Source: Acheta domesticus
Lineage: Eukaryota > Arthropoda > Insecta > Orthoptera > Gryllidae
Length of the DNA: 64,000 nucleotides
Direction of reading: 5' to 3'
Assembly: GCA_031308135.1 (NCBI GenBank)
Contig: JAHLJT010009436.1
Location: 158,453,302 to 158,517,301, forward strand
Position 1 is the first letter of the stretch, and each line of letters starts with the position of its first letter. Shown here in pieces: positions 36,710 to 47,868 of this stretch. A program made the translations under genes and the position numbers. The notes beneath the pieces are model-generated. The model saw nothing but the letters and a program-made list of their open reading frames with translations, was not told where the DNA came from and did not search any database.

Positions 36710-36890
36710 CGCTTGCCAACCGCCAACCGCCCCGCCAGCGCCCGGGTGCGCATGCACCTGCCTCCCCGCGCCGCGAAGCCCCGCGCCCACCCGCCCGCCC
36801 GCCCCTTTTCCTTCCCGCGTTAATTGTGCCCGCGCTCCCGAAGTTCGCGAGGAGCTCCGCTTGTGTTCGTTTTCACGTACACTCCTCAAC
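36710..36890. promoter_or_regulatory. Short CpG-rich island
   Basis: GC-rich with GCCCGCCCGCCCC and CpGs. No further support. Confidence 0.3.
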
Positions 36891-37051
36891 TCTTGTCGGC
36901 AACGTTAACGAACCTCCATTAGTGTTATCGCATTCTCTGTTTTCCCATGAGTGAATTTGCAGTTCACTAATTATAGCTTATGAGCGATTAACGAAAAGAT
37001 ATTTTAACGTGTTTTATCGGTTATGCCGTTCCGTTTTACCGTTAATGTATT

Positions 37052-37058
<7 letters not shown>

Positions 37059-37114
<56 letters not shown>
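37059..37114. repeat. (TA)n microsatellite, 56 bp
   Basis: Perfect TA dinucleotide run of 28 units. Confidence 0.95.
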
Positions 37115-37119
<5 letters not shown>

Positions 37120-38969
37120 GATGTAAGGTGGCTCCAATCTGATCTCCCAGAGCACCCTCAATACGGAAAATTTATATTAGATTCATTACCGCGAAGTTTC
37201 GCTCTATTGTCAGTGACGTGTGTAGAAAATTGTGGAGAAAACCCATATTGACCCCTCCAATATTTACAACAAATACTAGTTGATTCCGTATCTTCCCGGC
37301 TTTTCAGCAACGGAAGGGCATCATTCATGTGTTGGCATTTGTTACCAGCAATATAGTATTGTTTATTCAAAGTAAAATCTGCAGAATCCCTTTTTTTCGT
37401 GGTCGTAGTTTACAATCAAGACAAATGTCAATCATGTATTTGCAATTTCAGCTAAAATCCCAAGTTCAATGCGTTTTCAATTATTCCTGAGTATCTAATG
37501 AAACCATGGGCTAGGGGCCGCATAGTTTTCTTCCATTTTTGGCGCTCTTTGGAAAATAGTATTATAGATGTCACGGAACAATCAATTAAATAAAGTTCAT
37601 AATACTAGGAGAATTATGTGGTTAAATTAAAATTGCCATTAAAAGTTTTTTATAATTTCTTCGTTGATTGTGGACCGACGTTTTGAGTACTTAAATGCCG
37701 TAATCTTGTATTCTGTAAGGTGTTCTTGGGAATCACTCCTCACACGAACTTTTTCAAACGAACAAAATAAGTAACACGCTGGTACTACGCAGACCGAAAA
37801 TGTAACTAAAATAGCCTCATTGAACTTGTGAATACTATTAGTTGTACGTTGCTATAAACTCGCATGGATTCTTGCCCACTACAAAGCGGGCGATTTGAAT
37901 CAGCCAATCCACTTCTAAAGAATAATTAATCAAGGAAGGGTTCTCGATTATGGGTTTTAATTTTATTAACTTTTTATTGGAAAGGTGGTCGGGTTGGAAA
38001 AATTTTAAAACTAAAAAAAAAATACATGGATAATGCTCTCCTGAAAAGATGTTTACAAATAAAGTTAATACATCACTTAGTTTGTTAGACTGTACAGTTT
38101 GTTTCGAAAGAATATTGTAATAGACGACAACAACAAAAATTGGCCTTCTACGTTTAAGCTAATAAAAAGGTATATATTATTCTTCAGTAGAAAAGTGCTT
38201 GTCCTTCTTTTTACTTTCTCGCCTTTTTCGTAGGATGTATTTTCGTTCTGAAGAGCTTTTTCTCAAAACGCCGTTTCCTTTGAGCTGAAATCATTTTCCT
38301 TTGAGTATCCCAAGCAGTACCATAAATCTGCTTTCACGAAACATAAAACACACCGCCTTTCAAGATTTCACCATCGAAACTATTTTTAGCGATTGAGGAT
38401 GACCTCTTTTTTAGGGGTTTTCTCCGAAGCTTTCGTTGCCTAATATTCAGCGATCGAGGGAAGGTTTCTGGAAGAGAAACAAGCGACAGATTCTCAAGTC
38501 TCGTGCCTCGTGGACGAACGTGTGCACTGGAACTAGCAGTTTCTTCTCTCTATGTCAGTGTTGATAACATTATGAAAAATAGAGAAGATTCTGGAACATC
38601 TGTCTAATGAATTAGGATGTAGATAAAAAATAGTTGAGCAAAAATTATTTCTGTAATTTGCAAATATAGTCTTATTGAAACAATACAGTAAATCAACAAT
38701 GCGAGTCATCTCGGGTATATAAAAAACATCTCCAACGTGTTCCTTTTAAGATCACTAATAAAACACATTTCTTCACGATTTTATTTTCAGAAGCAAGAAT
38801 GTACAATGTACAAATATATTGTTTGATTCTAATCCTTTTGATTTTTAAAGTTCAGTTATGTCGCAGTCTATTGGTGAAGTAACGTGAGTAACGCAGTTTC
38901 ATAATATCGGTCACGGAAATATTACGTAGGAAATTTTTTCTAAGGTTGTATTATACAATTTACACAATT
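37115..38969. other. No gene seen
   Basis: AT-rich. No frames longer than about 80 codons and no recognisable repeat. Confidence 0.4.
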
Positions 38970-39320
38970 AACAACATAATCCTCACTACAAATCCCCGAA
39001 AACAATTCATATTACCAATTTTGCATCAATATTTCAACAAACACTCTCATCCGATTAGTTGGCCACGTTAATATCAAAAACCTGAGCTGGGGTTTAAAAT
39101 TACAGCTAATATCTCGTTCAGAAGCAACACACTATCCCCACGACCAAAAAGTTTCCAGGATATCCTGGAAATCGCAATCTCCAACACCCAAGTCAACTTC
39201 CACTGTATTCCTATAATTGAACTGTATTCAGATCATCTTCTAGTCATGATCTCAACCCAATGCATTTTCCTCCTTCAAATTCCCACCCAAACTTTAAGTA
39301 AACATATTAATTCGAAAACG
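38970..39320 (+). pseudogene. Non-LTR retrotransposon endonuclease fragment (decayed)
   Basis: The plus strand encodes, in two frames, the end of an APE-type endonuclease as found in Jockey-like elements. First GHVNIKNLSWG (39062-39094; cf. the GDxNxKxxxWG signature) and ATHYPHDQK. Then, after a frame change near 39155, DILEIAISNTQVNFHCIPII followed by ELYSDHLLVMIST, which matches the DIAI...ELxSDHxPV end of the domain. The first Asp of the GDxN motif reads His. Part of the middle is missing, stops occur upstream, and no reverse transcriptase follows, so it is a dead fragment. Confidence 0.7.
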
Positions 39321-39589
39321 TTAATAGTAATTAACGAAACTAGAGGATAAAAAGCGGTAAAATTGCACTAGTGATATGATCAACGAGCTACAACAGGAGT
39401 GATAATAATTTATTATTTTTGGTATTATTAGTTTTATTGTTATTATTAAGTACTAAGGACGTGTCGCGAGTCACAGGCTATAAAACCTGCTCTTCCTCCC
39501 TTCAGAATTTAGGAATTTTACTTGTCATTTAGGACCTTATTCCTGTACTCCACTTTGTCTGCCGCTAGACGATTTGCCCTCCTTGAAAC

Positions 39590-39840
39590 CCTGACCCTGT
39601 CTGGGGCGCCTGTGAGCCTCTGACATGCATCCGCAAGGAGTCCGCAGCCCGCAGCACCTGGCGCGAGCCACCGCCGCCGACTCGTCGTTGTATCGATTGT
39701 GACGAAGATGGCGAGCGGACCCCGGGGGGGGGGAGGACATTGTGCTCTTCCGCCTCCTTCGATTGGCCCCCGCCCCCCCTCGCACCGCAGCCTCCGGCGC
39801 TCCGGCCGCGGATTGGATTGATTTTTGTGGGGCTTTGTGA
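39590..39840. promoter_or_regulatory. Short CpG-rich island
   Basis: GC-rich with CpGs and a G9 run (39724-39732). Frames on the minus strand are composition-driven. Confidence 0.3.
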
Positions 39841-40224
39841 TGCCCTGCACCTATTGTGTTGACGGCAAACTAGCTCGGTTTAGCCACGTGCCGTGGTCTC
39901 GCGAGATCACGCCGTCTGGAGGAGATACCGCATCCGAGTGCAACGCGAAAATCTAGATGCCTTATTTTAAATACTTGTAATGAACAGGAAGGACTAGCGC
40001 GTGTTCGCTTCCTGGATCGCCGGTCGGTTGCTCTAGACTCGCAGTGGGCGACCACAGTTGGGCGGCGGGAGCGCTATGAGGAGTTACTGTGACAAGTGCT
40101 GTTAACTTTTGAAAAAGACAGCGGTCACAGAGACAAACACCGTCGCAGTACCCAAAAAACGCTGCGTATGTGCGTCCACTTTATCCCTAATTGATCGCAT
40201 ATTTCAATATTCTCACTGTATGTC

Positions 40225-40795
40225 CCACGCCTTCCGAGATGTGATTGATAGGTTGATGTTTCTGAGCACGCTATTGGCGGCGGTCATTGGTCCAGTTACT
40301 GCAGTGAATGGTTTTATTCCTGAAGGTGGTGGTGATTTTTCCCTGCTGGATCGTGAGATTCGTCACCGCCCTTCGTTTCTTGGGAAATTCATTCCCCCCA
40401 GGCATATAATTGGATACCCCAGCTGTGACGCGCTCTCAGCTCCGGACGGGTCTCGCGACACGTGCTAATGCAGTGCGTGTATGTATGAGAGAGAGAGAGA
40501 GAGAGAGGGAGAAGTGGTGATGGAAATTTATCTCGCGTTGCGTCATCCGTTTGTGAGGGAACTCTTCTGACACTCTCCTTCGGAGTCTGGTGACTGAGAA
40601 ACCATGGAAATCTACATGTCAGAGCAGCCGTCCGCTAGAATTCTTTTCCAAAAAGCGGCTGAATTCGACCTAGCTCTCTAGCTAGTGACAATAATCTGCC
40701 ACAATCAGGTCGTGAATCCTAGATCCTTCCGGTTAGTCTTTGAAAATAAAACAGTAATGCTGGCGCTAAGCTATCTTTGCCGGTTCTGAGATATG
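40225..40795 (-). mobile_element. tRNA-derived SINE, family A, copy 4 (diverged)
   Basis: On the minus strand: GGCAAAGATAGCTTAGCGCC (A box region), GGATCTAGGATTCACGACC (decayed B box), the centre AAAGAATTCTAGCGGACGGC, CTCTGACATGTAGATTTCC, and the 3' block AAAATCACCACCACCTTCAG with a tail near ATCAACCTATCAATCAC. The most diverged of the six copies. A (GA)n run lies inside. Confidence 0.7.
40480..40510. repeat. (GA)n microsatellite
   Basis: About 24 bases of perfect GA plus flanking G/A, inside SINE copy 4. Confidence 0.9.
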
Positions 40796-41459
40796 TGGCT
40801 TCTATTGCATTTTGTCCGCAATCCCCTTACTTCCCACTCTAAATTTTTGGAGGCATATTTACACTTCGTTATTTGAAACTGTTAAGGAAGGTAAAGACCA
40901 TTCCAATATTATTTCATATATCTCCAATTTTTAAGCTACTTTTCATCGATCTAAAAATGTTCATTTGATAAGCGACCTGTTTCTTTTCAACCCTCTCTCC
41001 TCCCTGGACATCTCGCCCTTCTGCCATTACGCGCCCCGTGGGCTTGTGCACTTCTTCCCAGCCAGCATTTTCATGGGCCCCGATGCCAAGAAGTCCATGT
41101 TCGGTATTATTGTATGGCACTATTTTGATTCGGTTATTTTGTGTGTCAATTTTTTTATTAGAATACCCTACTTTTCACATATGGAAAATACTCTTCAGTG
41201 TGAAAGAATAATATAATGAGCATTTTGAACCATGGAGAAAAATTTCTTATGTTTTCAAGTTTTCTCTGTATGAAAATGAAAGAAATTAAAGGTATTTGAA
41301 GTGGATTATTCGTGTAACTTTGTAAGTATGTATTGTAATATTCTGCACCGACATCTGAAAAAAGACTTAACCTGAATTAGCATGCGTACAAAGTTGATTT
41401 TAGTCCAAGATTAAACACTTTATCTTAAAATTAGCAGTTAATAACAAACTTTCTAGCCT
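40796..41459. other. No gene seen
   Basis: AT-rich. An 83-codon plus frame (40965-41216) has no recognisable domain and faces a minus-strand frame. Confidence 0.35.
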
Positions 41460-41633
41460 TTTTTTACAATGATCTACCAATGCGGAAGACCCCTTTCATT
41501 TAATTTAAAAAAAAAACATCTCACAAACCATCGATAATTCAAAACTACTGGTGCTACAGCAACAACCCCCGCATTATTTCCAATTTTGGCAGTTTTCGAA
41601 AATTCAAAAAATTCTGTGAGGTCTGTGCTTTTT
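41460..41633 (+). repeat. Fragment of repeat R, interrupted by piggyBac
   Basis: TGGTGCTACAGCAACAACC, TTTTCGAAAATTCAAAAAAT and GAGGTCTGTGC-TTTTTTTAA match the block at 15660-15760. It stops exactly at the TTAA (41634-41637) where the piggyBac element begins. Confidence 0.55.
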
Positions 41634-41637
41634 TTAA

Positions 41638-41655
41638 CCCTAGAGCGGGCGCGCC
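41638..41655 (+). repeat. piggyBac left terminal inverted repeat
   Basis: CCCTAGAGCGGGCGCGCC immediately after TTAA. Confidence 0.9.
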
Positions 41656-41872
41656 TATTTCAGTTACGGTAACGGGCGCGTGATGAACTTCGTTCACCAT
41701 TACGAATTTTTGAACTTTGCAAAAGGAAGATGAATAAAATGTAGATAAAATGTTCATGAATTTATTTTTTGACACTTTTCCAAACATACAATTACTGAAG
41801 TAAATGGAAGAATGAATTAAGTTTCTATTGCTAAACGTAAATGATCTAGTGTACCAGCTGTGTCTCTAATAA

Positions 41873-43640
41873 TTAGTATTCCTCTTCGGATTTGCTTGCA
41901 TCCAAATTTTCACAATTCACACACTTTATACAGTTTTTGAAGTGCTTTTTACATACAAAGTTGCAGCATATATCACACTTCATTGTTGTTACTTGGTTTT
42001 CTTTTCTTGTACATTGGATACAGCGACCTCTCTTTGCAGGTGTTGTCCTCAGTTCCACTTCTGTACCTTCTGTCTGATATTTTTTTAAAAATTGACTTAT
42101 GTCTGAAGGTAAAGTTTTTATTTTAGAACGTTCGACTATCCAAGCCTTCATTAATTGAAATGAGAGGTTTTTCAGGAAAACACGCCTCTTTATCAACGGA
42201 TTTGCTGGCATTTGCGTTGTAAATGACTTGAGCATTTATACCTCCAACATTCAGTAATGTATAAAAAAGACACATGGTCCATCTGTTGCATTTACGAGCC
42301 ACTGAATACTTTGCTTCCATCTGATCTGATGTATCGACACCTCCTTTGTCATATTGTAGTCTAGAATTACGTGTGGCTTCTTACTGTTGCTGTCTACCAA
42401 AGCTTCATCATGCATTGAAGACATGAGCAACACTGCTTTATTTTTCTTCGGGACATGTGATATTAGCCTAATGTTGAACTGGAAGCCAAACAATGTAGAT
42501 CCTTACAGCTCTGATCTTTGAGGTAGGAATTCTTTGGAATTTCTTTCATGTTTTTTCTACATGTGCCTATGGTAGTAATTTTATCTTCCAAAAGGCTCAG
42601 AACTAGTTCATATGACGTATACCAATTGTCTACTGTTAGATTTCGATTTTTCCCTTTTACGTGCTGAAGTAACCTTTTTACAATATCGAATGGCTTGTGG
42701 AAACTTCATACGGACCTGACGGTTGTTTACCGCAGTAGAGCTCAAGGGAAGAGGTGAAAAATGTTTTTGGCGTCATTCAGTGCATATAATTTCAGCCCAT
42801 ATTTTGCTGGTTTTTTTGGAATGTATTGGATGAAACTACAGCGCCCTCTGAAGGGCACTAACTTCTCATCTATTGTAAGAAATTCACTTGGAGTGTAGCT
42901 GCCCTTGCAGTTTGTCACAAATGTTTCCAAAGAATGCGAACTGCGGCTAATCGATCAACTCTTGCCTGTCGGATCGTGTGTGTTTATCATCAAATCGCAC
43001 GCACCTCAGTAAAAATAAAAATCTTTTAGATGACATACAGCTTCTTACAGCCATTATTCCCGTCCCATCAGTAGTCCACAATTCGCACACATTAGTGTGC
43101 TGACCACCTTTTACGCCAATCAAAAATAAAACACCAATCAAAGCAATAATTTCACTACGACTTGTAAGTTTCCCATCCCGTTCTCGACTGTAATTCACCT
43201 CATCCCGTTTTCTTTGAATATAAATATTTGTGTAATGAACGACTTGATCTATGATGTCGTCATTTATGATCTTCAGAAACGCGTCAACCTCACTAGTGAC
43301 ATTTTTCGCTGCACCCTTTCGGACCAGGAAATATTTTGACCAGGTTTTTTTGATTTAGTTTTAGAAGTAGTTTTGAAAAAACTCGTATTGCACCACATGG
43401 TTTCTCCATCTTTTCCAAAAATGAACTCTCTCTCTGTTAAATCATTATCATTATCACAATCATACTCCCCTTCTTGATCGGTTTCACTATCGTGATCAAT
43501 ATCTGAGTAGTTAATTATTTCATCTCCGTCAGAAACATCTAGATCGACTGTTGCACCATCCAAATCTTCCTCGTCCGATATTTCTTGCAAAACCCTGGCA
43601 ATAGCATCACAACTAAGAGATTCCGACCTAAATTCACAAT
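41873..43640 (-). pseudogene. piggyBac transposase (multiple frameshifts)
   Basis: The minus strand encodes, in order: an acidic N-terminus (QEISDEEDLDGATVDLDVSD, from 43590); VKGGQHTNVCELWTTDG and FLFLLRCVRFDDKHTRSD of the DDE_Tnp_1_7 domain; [14 protein letters not shown] with the first catalytic Asp (codon 42870-42868) and [21 protein letters not shown] with the second (42630-42628); YNMTK then, in another frame, a GGVD-type segment with the third (42335-42333); and a C-terminal cysteine-rich domain (GRCIQCTRKENQ, CDICCNFVCKKH, CVNCE). Frame changes occur near 43330, 42740, between 42740 and 42630, near 42340 and near 42235. All three Asp codons survive but not in one frame, so the gene is dead. 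The true start is unclear: an in-frame LSCDAIARVL precedes the first Met, so an upstream start or splice is possible. Confidence 0.9.
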
Positions 43641-43936
43641 AGTTACGTTAAAATCTATATTGCAGTTTAAAAGATAAAATCAAACAAATTTATAAAAAGT
43701 TAAAAGTTATACAATTTGACTTACATGACCGGGCGCCTGGTGAATTTGCTTCACCAACTTCACAACGTTAGCAACTCTCTCTTCTAAAACTGCAAGCTTA
43801 TAGCTTGAGCACGATAAAAACAACACCGAGAGCAATTCCAGGAAGTGATTGAAAGATAATGCAACAATCCGACGCCGTTCGTTATCTTTTCTGAGATAAA
43901 CGTAACAATATGTCGGAGTGGTGAACGGAATTCACC

Positions 43937-43954
43937 AGCGCGCCCGCTCTAGGG
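43937..43954 (-). repeat. piggyBac right terminal inverted repeat
   Basis: Plus strand AGCGCGCCCGCTCTAGGG, complementary to the left repeat except for one base. The following four bases are CGGC instead of TTAA. Confidence 0.9.
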
Positions 43955-44619
43955 CGGCCAGTATTGTATCCGAGTGGCAGGGGGAATCAGGGGAAATGTT
44001 TGAGCCGTTCTAGAGAAAAAGAAAATTGTATTAGCTTTGCATGGGTCTCAACTCCTACTCATTATCAGTGAAGCCTGTAGGCAACGATGGTCCGTGTTGC
44101 GGCGACGGAATTCTGAGAATGATGATGGTTATCTGCAATCATTCCCTTGTTTACTGCATGCAATCATTCACTCCCGATTGGACACTGCCCTAAATTAGCA
44201 ACTTGGTGAATTCGAGTATTGTTTATTGGAAATTCCTAATAGATATTTAACCATTCATCATTACCGCTAAATTTGCTTGTGTAATGTTATCAGAGAGCAA
44301 TAGCAATTTATGACTCTCTGAAATGCCCGATTGGTACAAGCGGAAATGCTCGATCTATGAGAATATGAATATTAGAACAGCGCAAGTTGCCTCTATCAAT
44401 TGAGTGAACCCCCATCTAGTGCGAATTGTCCGGCCTTCCTTGGGCGGATTTTTATTGCCCACATAGAAAATCACTCCGCGCGAAGTGAATGTCAAACCGT
44501 ACGTTTCTAATGTTCCTCTTTCTTCATCAAATATGTTCACGATGACGTTGTGGGTTGTAGGCGCTTTTTCTCTCAGTACAAGTGATATTCTATCAATTCT
44601 TCGAAATCAATGCTCTGAG
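43955..44619. other. No gene seen
   Basis: Ordinary sequence. A 61-codon minus frame (44355-44540) has no recognisable domain. Confidence 0.35.
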
Positions 44620-44780
44620 CTTATTTAGTCGCCGCCTCGGGGCGAGCCCTGCGCGCGCGGCGCCCGCTCAGCCGGCGCAAACGCCGCGTCCACGCGGCGG
44701 CACTTCAAAGGCCTGACGTCACAGGCGGCGCGGGCGGCCGCGGGCTCGCACCCCGCGCGCGGCACCCCCCCTCCCGCACC
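44620..44780. promoter_or_regulatory. CpG island with full CRE
   Basis: Very dense CpG (GCGCGCGCGGCGCCCGC near 44651) and a palindromic TGACGTCA at 44714-44721. A candidate promoter or enhancer. Confidence 0.4.
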
Positions 44781-45575
44781 GCATTCATCTCATCCATCCA
44801 ACGCACCTCACCCAAACCAAACTAACCCACTCGCAAATACCCCCAACCGACTCACCTCTCGCCAGCCAGCACAACACGCCCATTGAACCCAATCGTCTGA
44901 CTTCACCCCCACCCGACTCACCACTCAACCCACCTGACACCCCTTCAACGCACCCGACTCACCTCATCCTTTCCAAGACACCCTACTCACATCACCCCGA
45001 CCATACCACCCGACTCACCTCACCCAAAACAATTCAGCCGACGCACCTCACCCATCTCATCCACCCGACTCATCTACCCCATCCCACAAAGGCTACTTAT
45101 CTCACAAAGCATCAGACCCCCTCACCCATGCCCCATCCTACTCACCTCTCCCCATCCAATCCAGCCGACACTCCTCGGTCATTGAACCAACTCAGCTCAC
45201 CTCACTCTACTCGATTCATCTCCCCCACTTAACCTAGCCGACCCACGTCGCTCAGCCAACTCAGCAGACTCACCTCACTCAAACCAACGCACTAGACTCA
45301 CTTCACCCATTCATCCGAGGCGATTACCCTCATCTATTCAACCCAACCGATTCACCTCGCCCATCCCACACACTTGACTTGCTTCACCATCCCACCCACC
45401 CGTCTCACTTCTCGCATTCCACTTAATCCTAACAAACTTCACCAGCACCCATCTGCGTCACACGAGCATTCTCTCTCCACTCTCGGTCTCCTCAACCCAT
45501 CCATCGGGACCGCCCGCCCAGCCCCCCCCTGCCAACCAGAGATTCCCCATTCCATTCACTCAACACCCGATTGAT
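44780..45575 (+). repeat. Decayed C/A-rich minisatellite
   Basis: About 800 bases almost lacking G on the plus strand, built from variants of CCCGACTCACCTCACCCA with irregular spacing (CGACTC at 44848, 44955, 45011, 45066 and others). No exact period remains. Confidence 0.65.
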
Positions 45576-45626
45576 AAGATTGGTGTTTGCTCCAAAATCT
45601 TGTGTTAAGCTTGAGACGCATCTTAA

Positions 45627-46589
45627 CCCGCCGTTACTCGCACATATTTTTGTAACGCGATTACTCGCGCGTTAGATTTTATCTAACAACTGTTTATGTT
45701 GTATTTATTGTTTTATTATGAATCAAATTTTTACATTAATATTCCCAGACATTTGTTATTGTTTTCTATAACTTTTATAAAGGAAATAATGCATAAATAT
45801 GATATGCAGGCACATCATTTTTGCTTATAATAAGCAATCGAATCAAAATCACAGTCATAAAGTGATGTGTTATATAAAGTAAATTTATTTAAGAAAGTTA
45901 AATCATAGAATACAATTAATGCAATAAACTATATATTTTTACAACATTGAAACATACAGGGACGTTTAGGATCTAAAATAAGCTTAAGCTTCGTCAGAAC
46001 TACACTCATTGCGGACAAAAAGTATTTCTTGTGGGTTCTTTTCCGAGAGGTTGGAGCAAATACAACAACAACGCTATGTAAACCCGGTTTGCCTCTTTGG
46101 ACAAAAAGCGCATCTTCTTTTCTCTTTTCGCTGCTCCCCATCATATCATTACTCTAAAAGGAAAATAAAACTAATAGAAACTCCAGTGAAGGGATGGCGG
46201 ACGATAATCTTGCTGAATGAATGTTAGTTTTGATTTAAGGTATAAAAAACAAGATCAAGGTGAGACACTAAGCTTTTCTCATCTTCACGCAAGCATTCAA
46301 GACACAAAAACCAGTGTATATCTGACAGAAGAGTGAATGCGATAATCGTATCGAAATATAAAGCGGTTGCTCGCGCGTGAGAAAATATCTAACACGACGC
46401 GTCGCGCTAATCAGCATCTTCTCTTACTGCTTCCCTTCGCATAACTGATAAGATCGATAAACGGATGCAGAGGTGAATCATACGGGAAGACATTGCTCAA
46501 GCGTTATCTCCGTGCGTTGATAGATGTCAATGTTATTGAAACAAATCCACAATTGTTAGACTTTTTCTAACAGCGCGTGTAACGGCGGG
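45627..46589 (-). mobile_element. Internally deleted piggyBac-type element, 963 bp, TTAA on both sides
   Basis: The left end TTAA + CCCGCCGTTACTCGCAC (45623-45643) mirrors the right end (complement TTAA + CCCGCCGTTACACGCGC, 46573-46593), 15 of 17 terminal bases matching. TTAA occurs directly at both borders, the hallmark of piggyBac insertion. Terminal sequences differ from the 41.6-kb element, so it belongs to another family. Only the transposase tail remains inside. Confidence 0.88.
45983..46155 (-). pseudogene. Transposase C-terminal cysteine-rich domain remnant
   Basis: One minus-strand frame reads YDGEQRKEKRRCAFCPKRQT, GFT, stop, then RCCCICSNLSEKNP and ends SSDEA-stop. The C-x2-C, then C-x2-C pattern after a basic patch is the piggyBac C-terminal cysteine-rich domain. 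There is one in-frame stop and the catalytic core is absent. Confidence 0.65.
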
Positions 46590-46599
46590 TTAATACATC

Positions 46600-47755
46600 A
46601 TGACATGATACTTATTATCATTAACTACATGAATAAAGTAATTGAGTTTCTGTCTGCAATTTTAAAATGAGAGTATTTCTAGCCGCATTGATTCATTTAG
46701 ATAATGCTACCACTTATATGATTATTTTTACAACTATTATATTGTATATTAATATTAATAGGACAGATAGAAATCGATAAAAGGCTTAGGTCTTTCACGT
46801 AAGATAGTGCAACTCCAAGTACAACAATCACTTTCTTCATTTTATATAAGTTTTCGTCTACAGATTAATTAAAAATATAAACTATATAATTCCGATGCCT
46901 TTTTAAAATTATTCATTTAAACGGTCGTTTAAGTATACGTACTTACTTTCGCTATTAATTCCATAAGAAAGATTTCGTCTATCATATCATCAGCGCTTTG
47001 TATATATAAGAATTGTAATGAGTTTTGCTAATAACTTGACCACGAACTCACTTTTCAAGTACAATTTGCTTCTGAATATCCATTATATTACAAAAAATAC
47101 TTTCCATTATTTTTCAACACTCTTTTACGTTTCTCAAATCAGCTGGAAATCGCCTGTGTGTAGTAGATTCAGGTGCCTCAGAATAAATATTGCAAAGTTT
47201 TAGGACATGAAGAGAGGGTCGAAAATGTTCACTGGTTGTCAATACATATGCAGTGAGAAATTTTGTGTAAAGAAGTTTTACGTGTGACATTTGCTCCTAA
47301 TTTCGCACAGGTTTTGGCAGGCCACGTTCTGATGCAGTGAAGGATATTCTATGATCCCACCGAACATTTGTGAATATTTTTACGGTTGCCTAACAATTAG
47401 GCAAATGGTACATGCATAACACATTTATATGAAATTTCCAACTATAAGTTCGTTAATGATAGGTCGTTATTATCGATCCCTCTAAAGTTTCTAGAAATTA
47501 ATAACATATTTTTTATTCTTGAGACCTTTTCACTCAAAGAAGGAAGAGTCAGACCGCAATTAACATCTTGGTGCACATCGTCAACACGTTGTTTGTTTCC
47601 ATCACCACATTATTTCCGTCGTGAAAAATGCTAGCTTAACGTTCTCTCGTTTTTCCTCAGTTTACTTTCGAGGTAATGAGGCAAAGGGAGAACTCATTAC
47701 CCTTTACTCACTCAGTAAATTTTCCTATGAAAACCACGAATTTTTCCCGGACCAT
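46600..47755. other. AT-rich, holds repeat F copy 2
   Basis: No gene. 47220-47345 is a diverged copy of 35880-36020. Confidence 0.4.
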
Positions 47756-47868
47756 TGCACAGACGCATTTCCCGGACCTCCCTCAGGGCAGTGACATGAC
47801 AGCGACATGGTAGGCGAAACGTCGGCCTCTCAGCCAACGACGCGGTGACACCCTGAAAAGCCGAGAAG
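47756..47868 (-). repeat. Module C copy 2
   Basis: The complement reads CTTCTCGGCTTTTCAGGGTG, CGCGTCGTTGGCTGAGAGGC, CGACGTTTCGCCTACCATGT, then CACTGCCCTGAGGGAGGTCC. The first 65 bases match copy 1 (14342-14409). After that the two diverge: copy 1 has the closing inverted repeat, copy 2 a CTGAGGGAGG segment. Confidence 0.65.

Larger units (their letters stand above)
41638..43954 (-). mobile_element. piggyBac-type transposon, 2.3 kb
   Basis: Terminal inverted repeats: the left end CCCTAGAGCGGGCGCGCC (41638-41655) and the right end, whose complement is CCCTAGAGCGGGCGCGCT (43937-43954), match in 17 of 18 bases. A TTAA, the standard piggyBac target, precedes the left end (41634-41637), but CGGC follows the right end. 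Both ends hold GGTGAA-N5-TTCACC palindromes. The interior encodes a broken transposase on the minus strand. It inserted into repeat R on the left side. Confidence 0.9.

Noticed and set aside
40109..40468. 119-codon plus frame
   Set aside because: Largely antisense to SINE family A copy 4.
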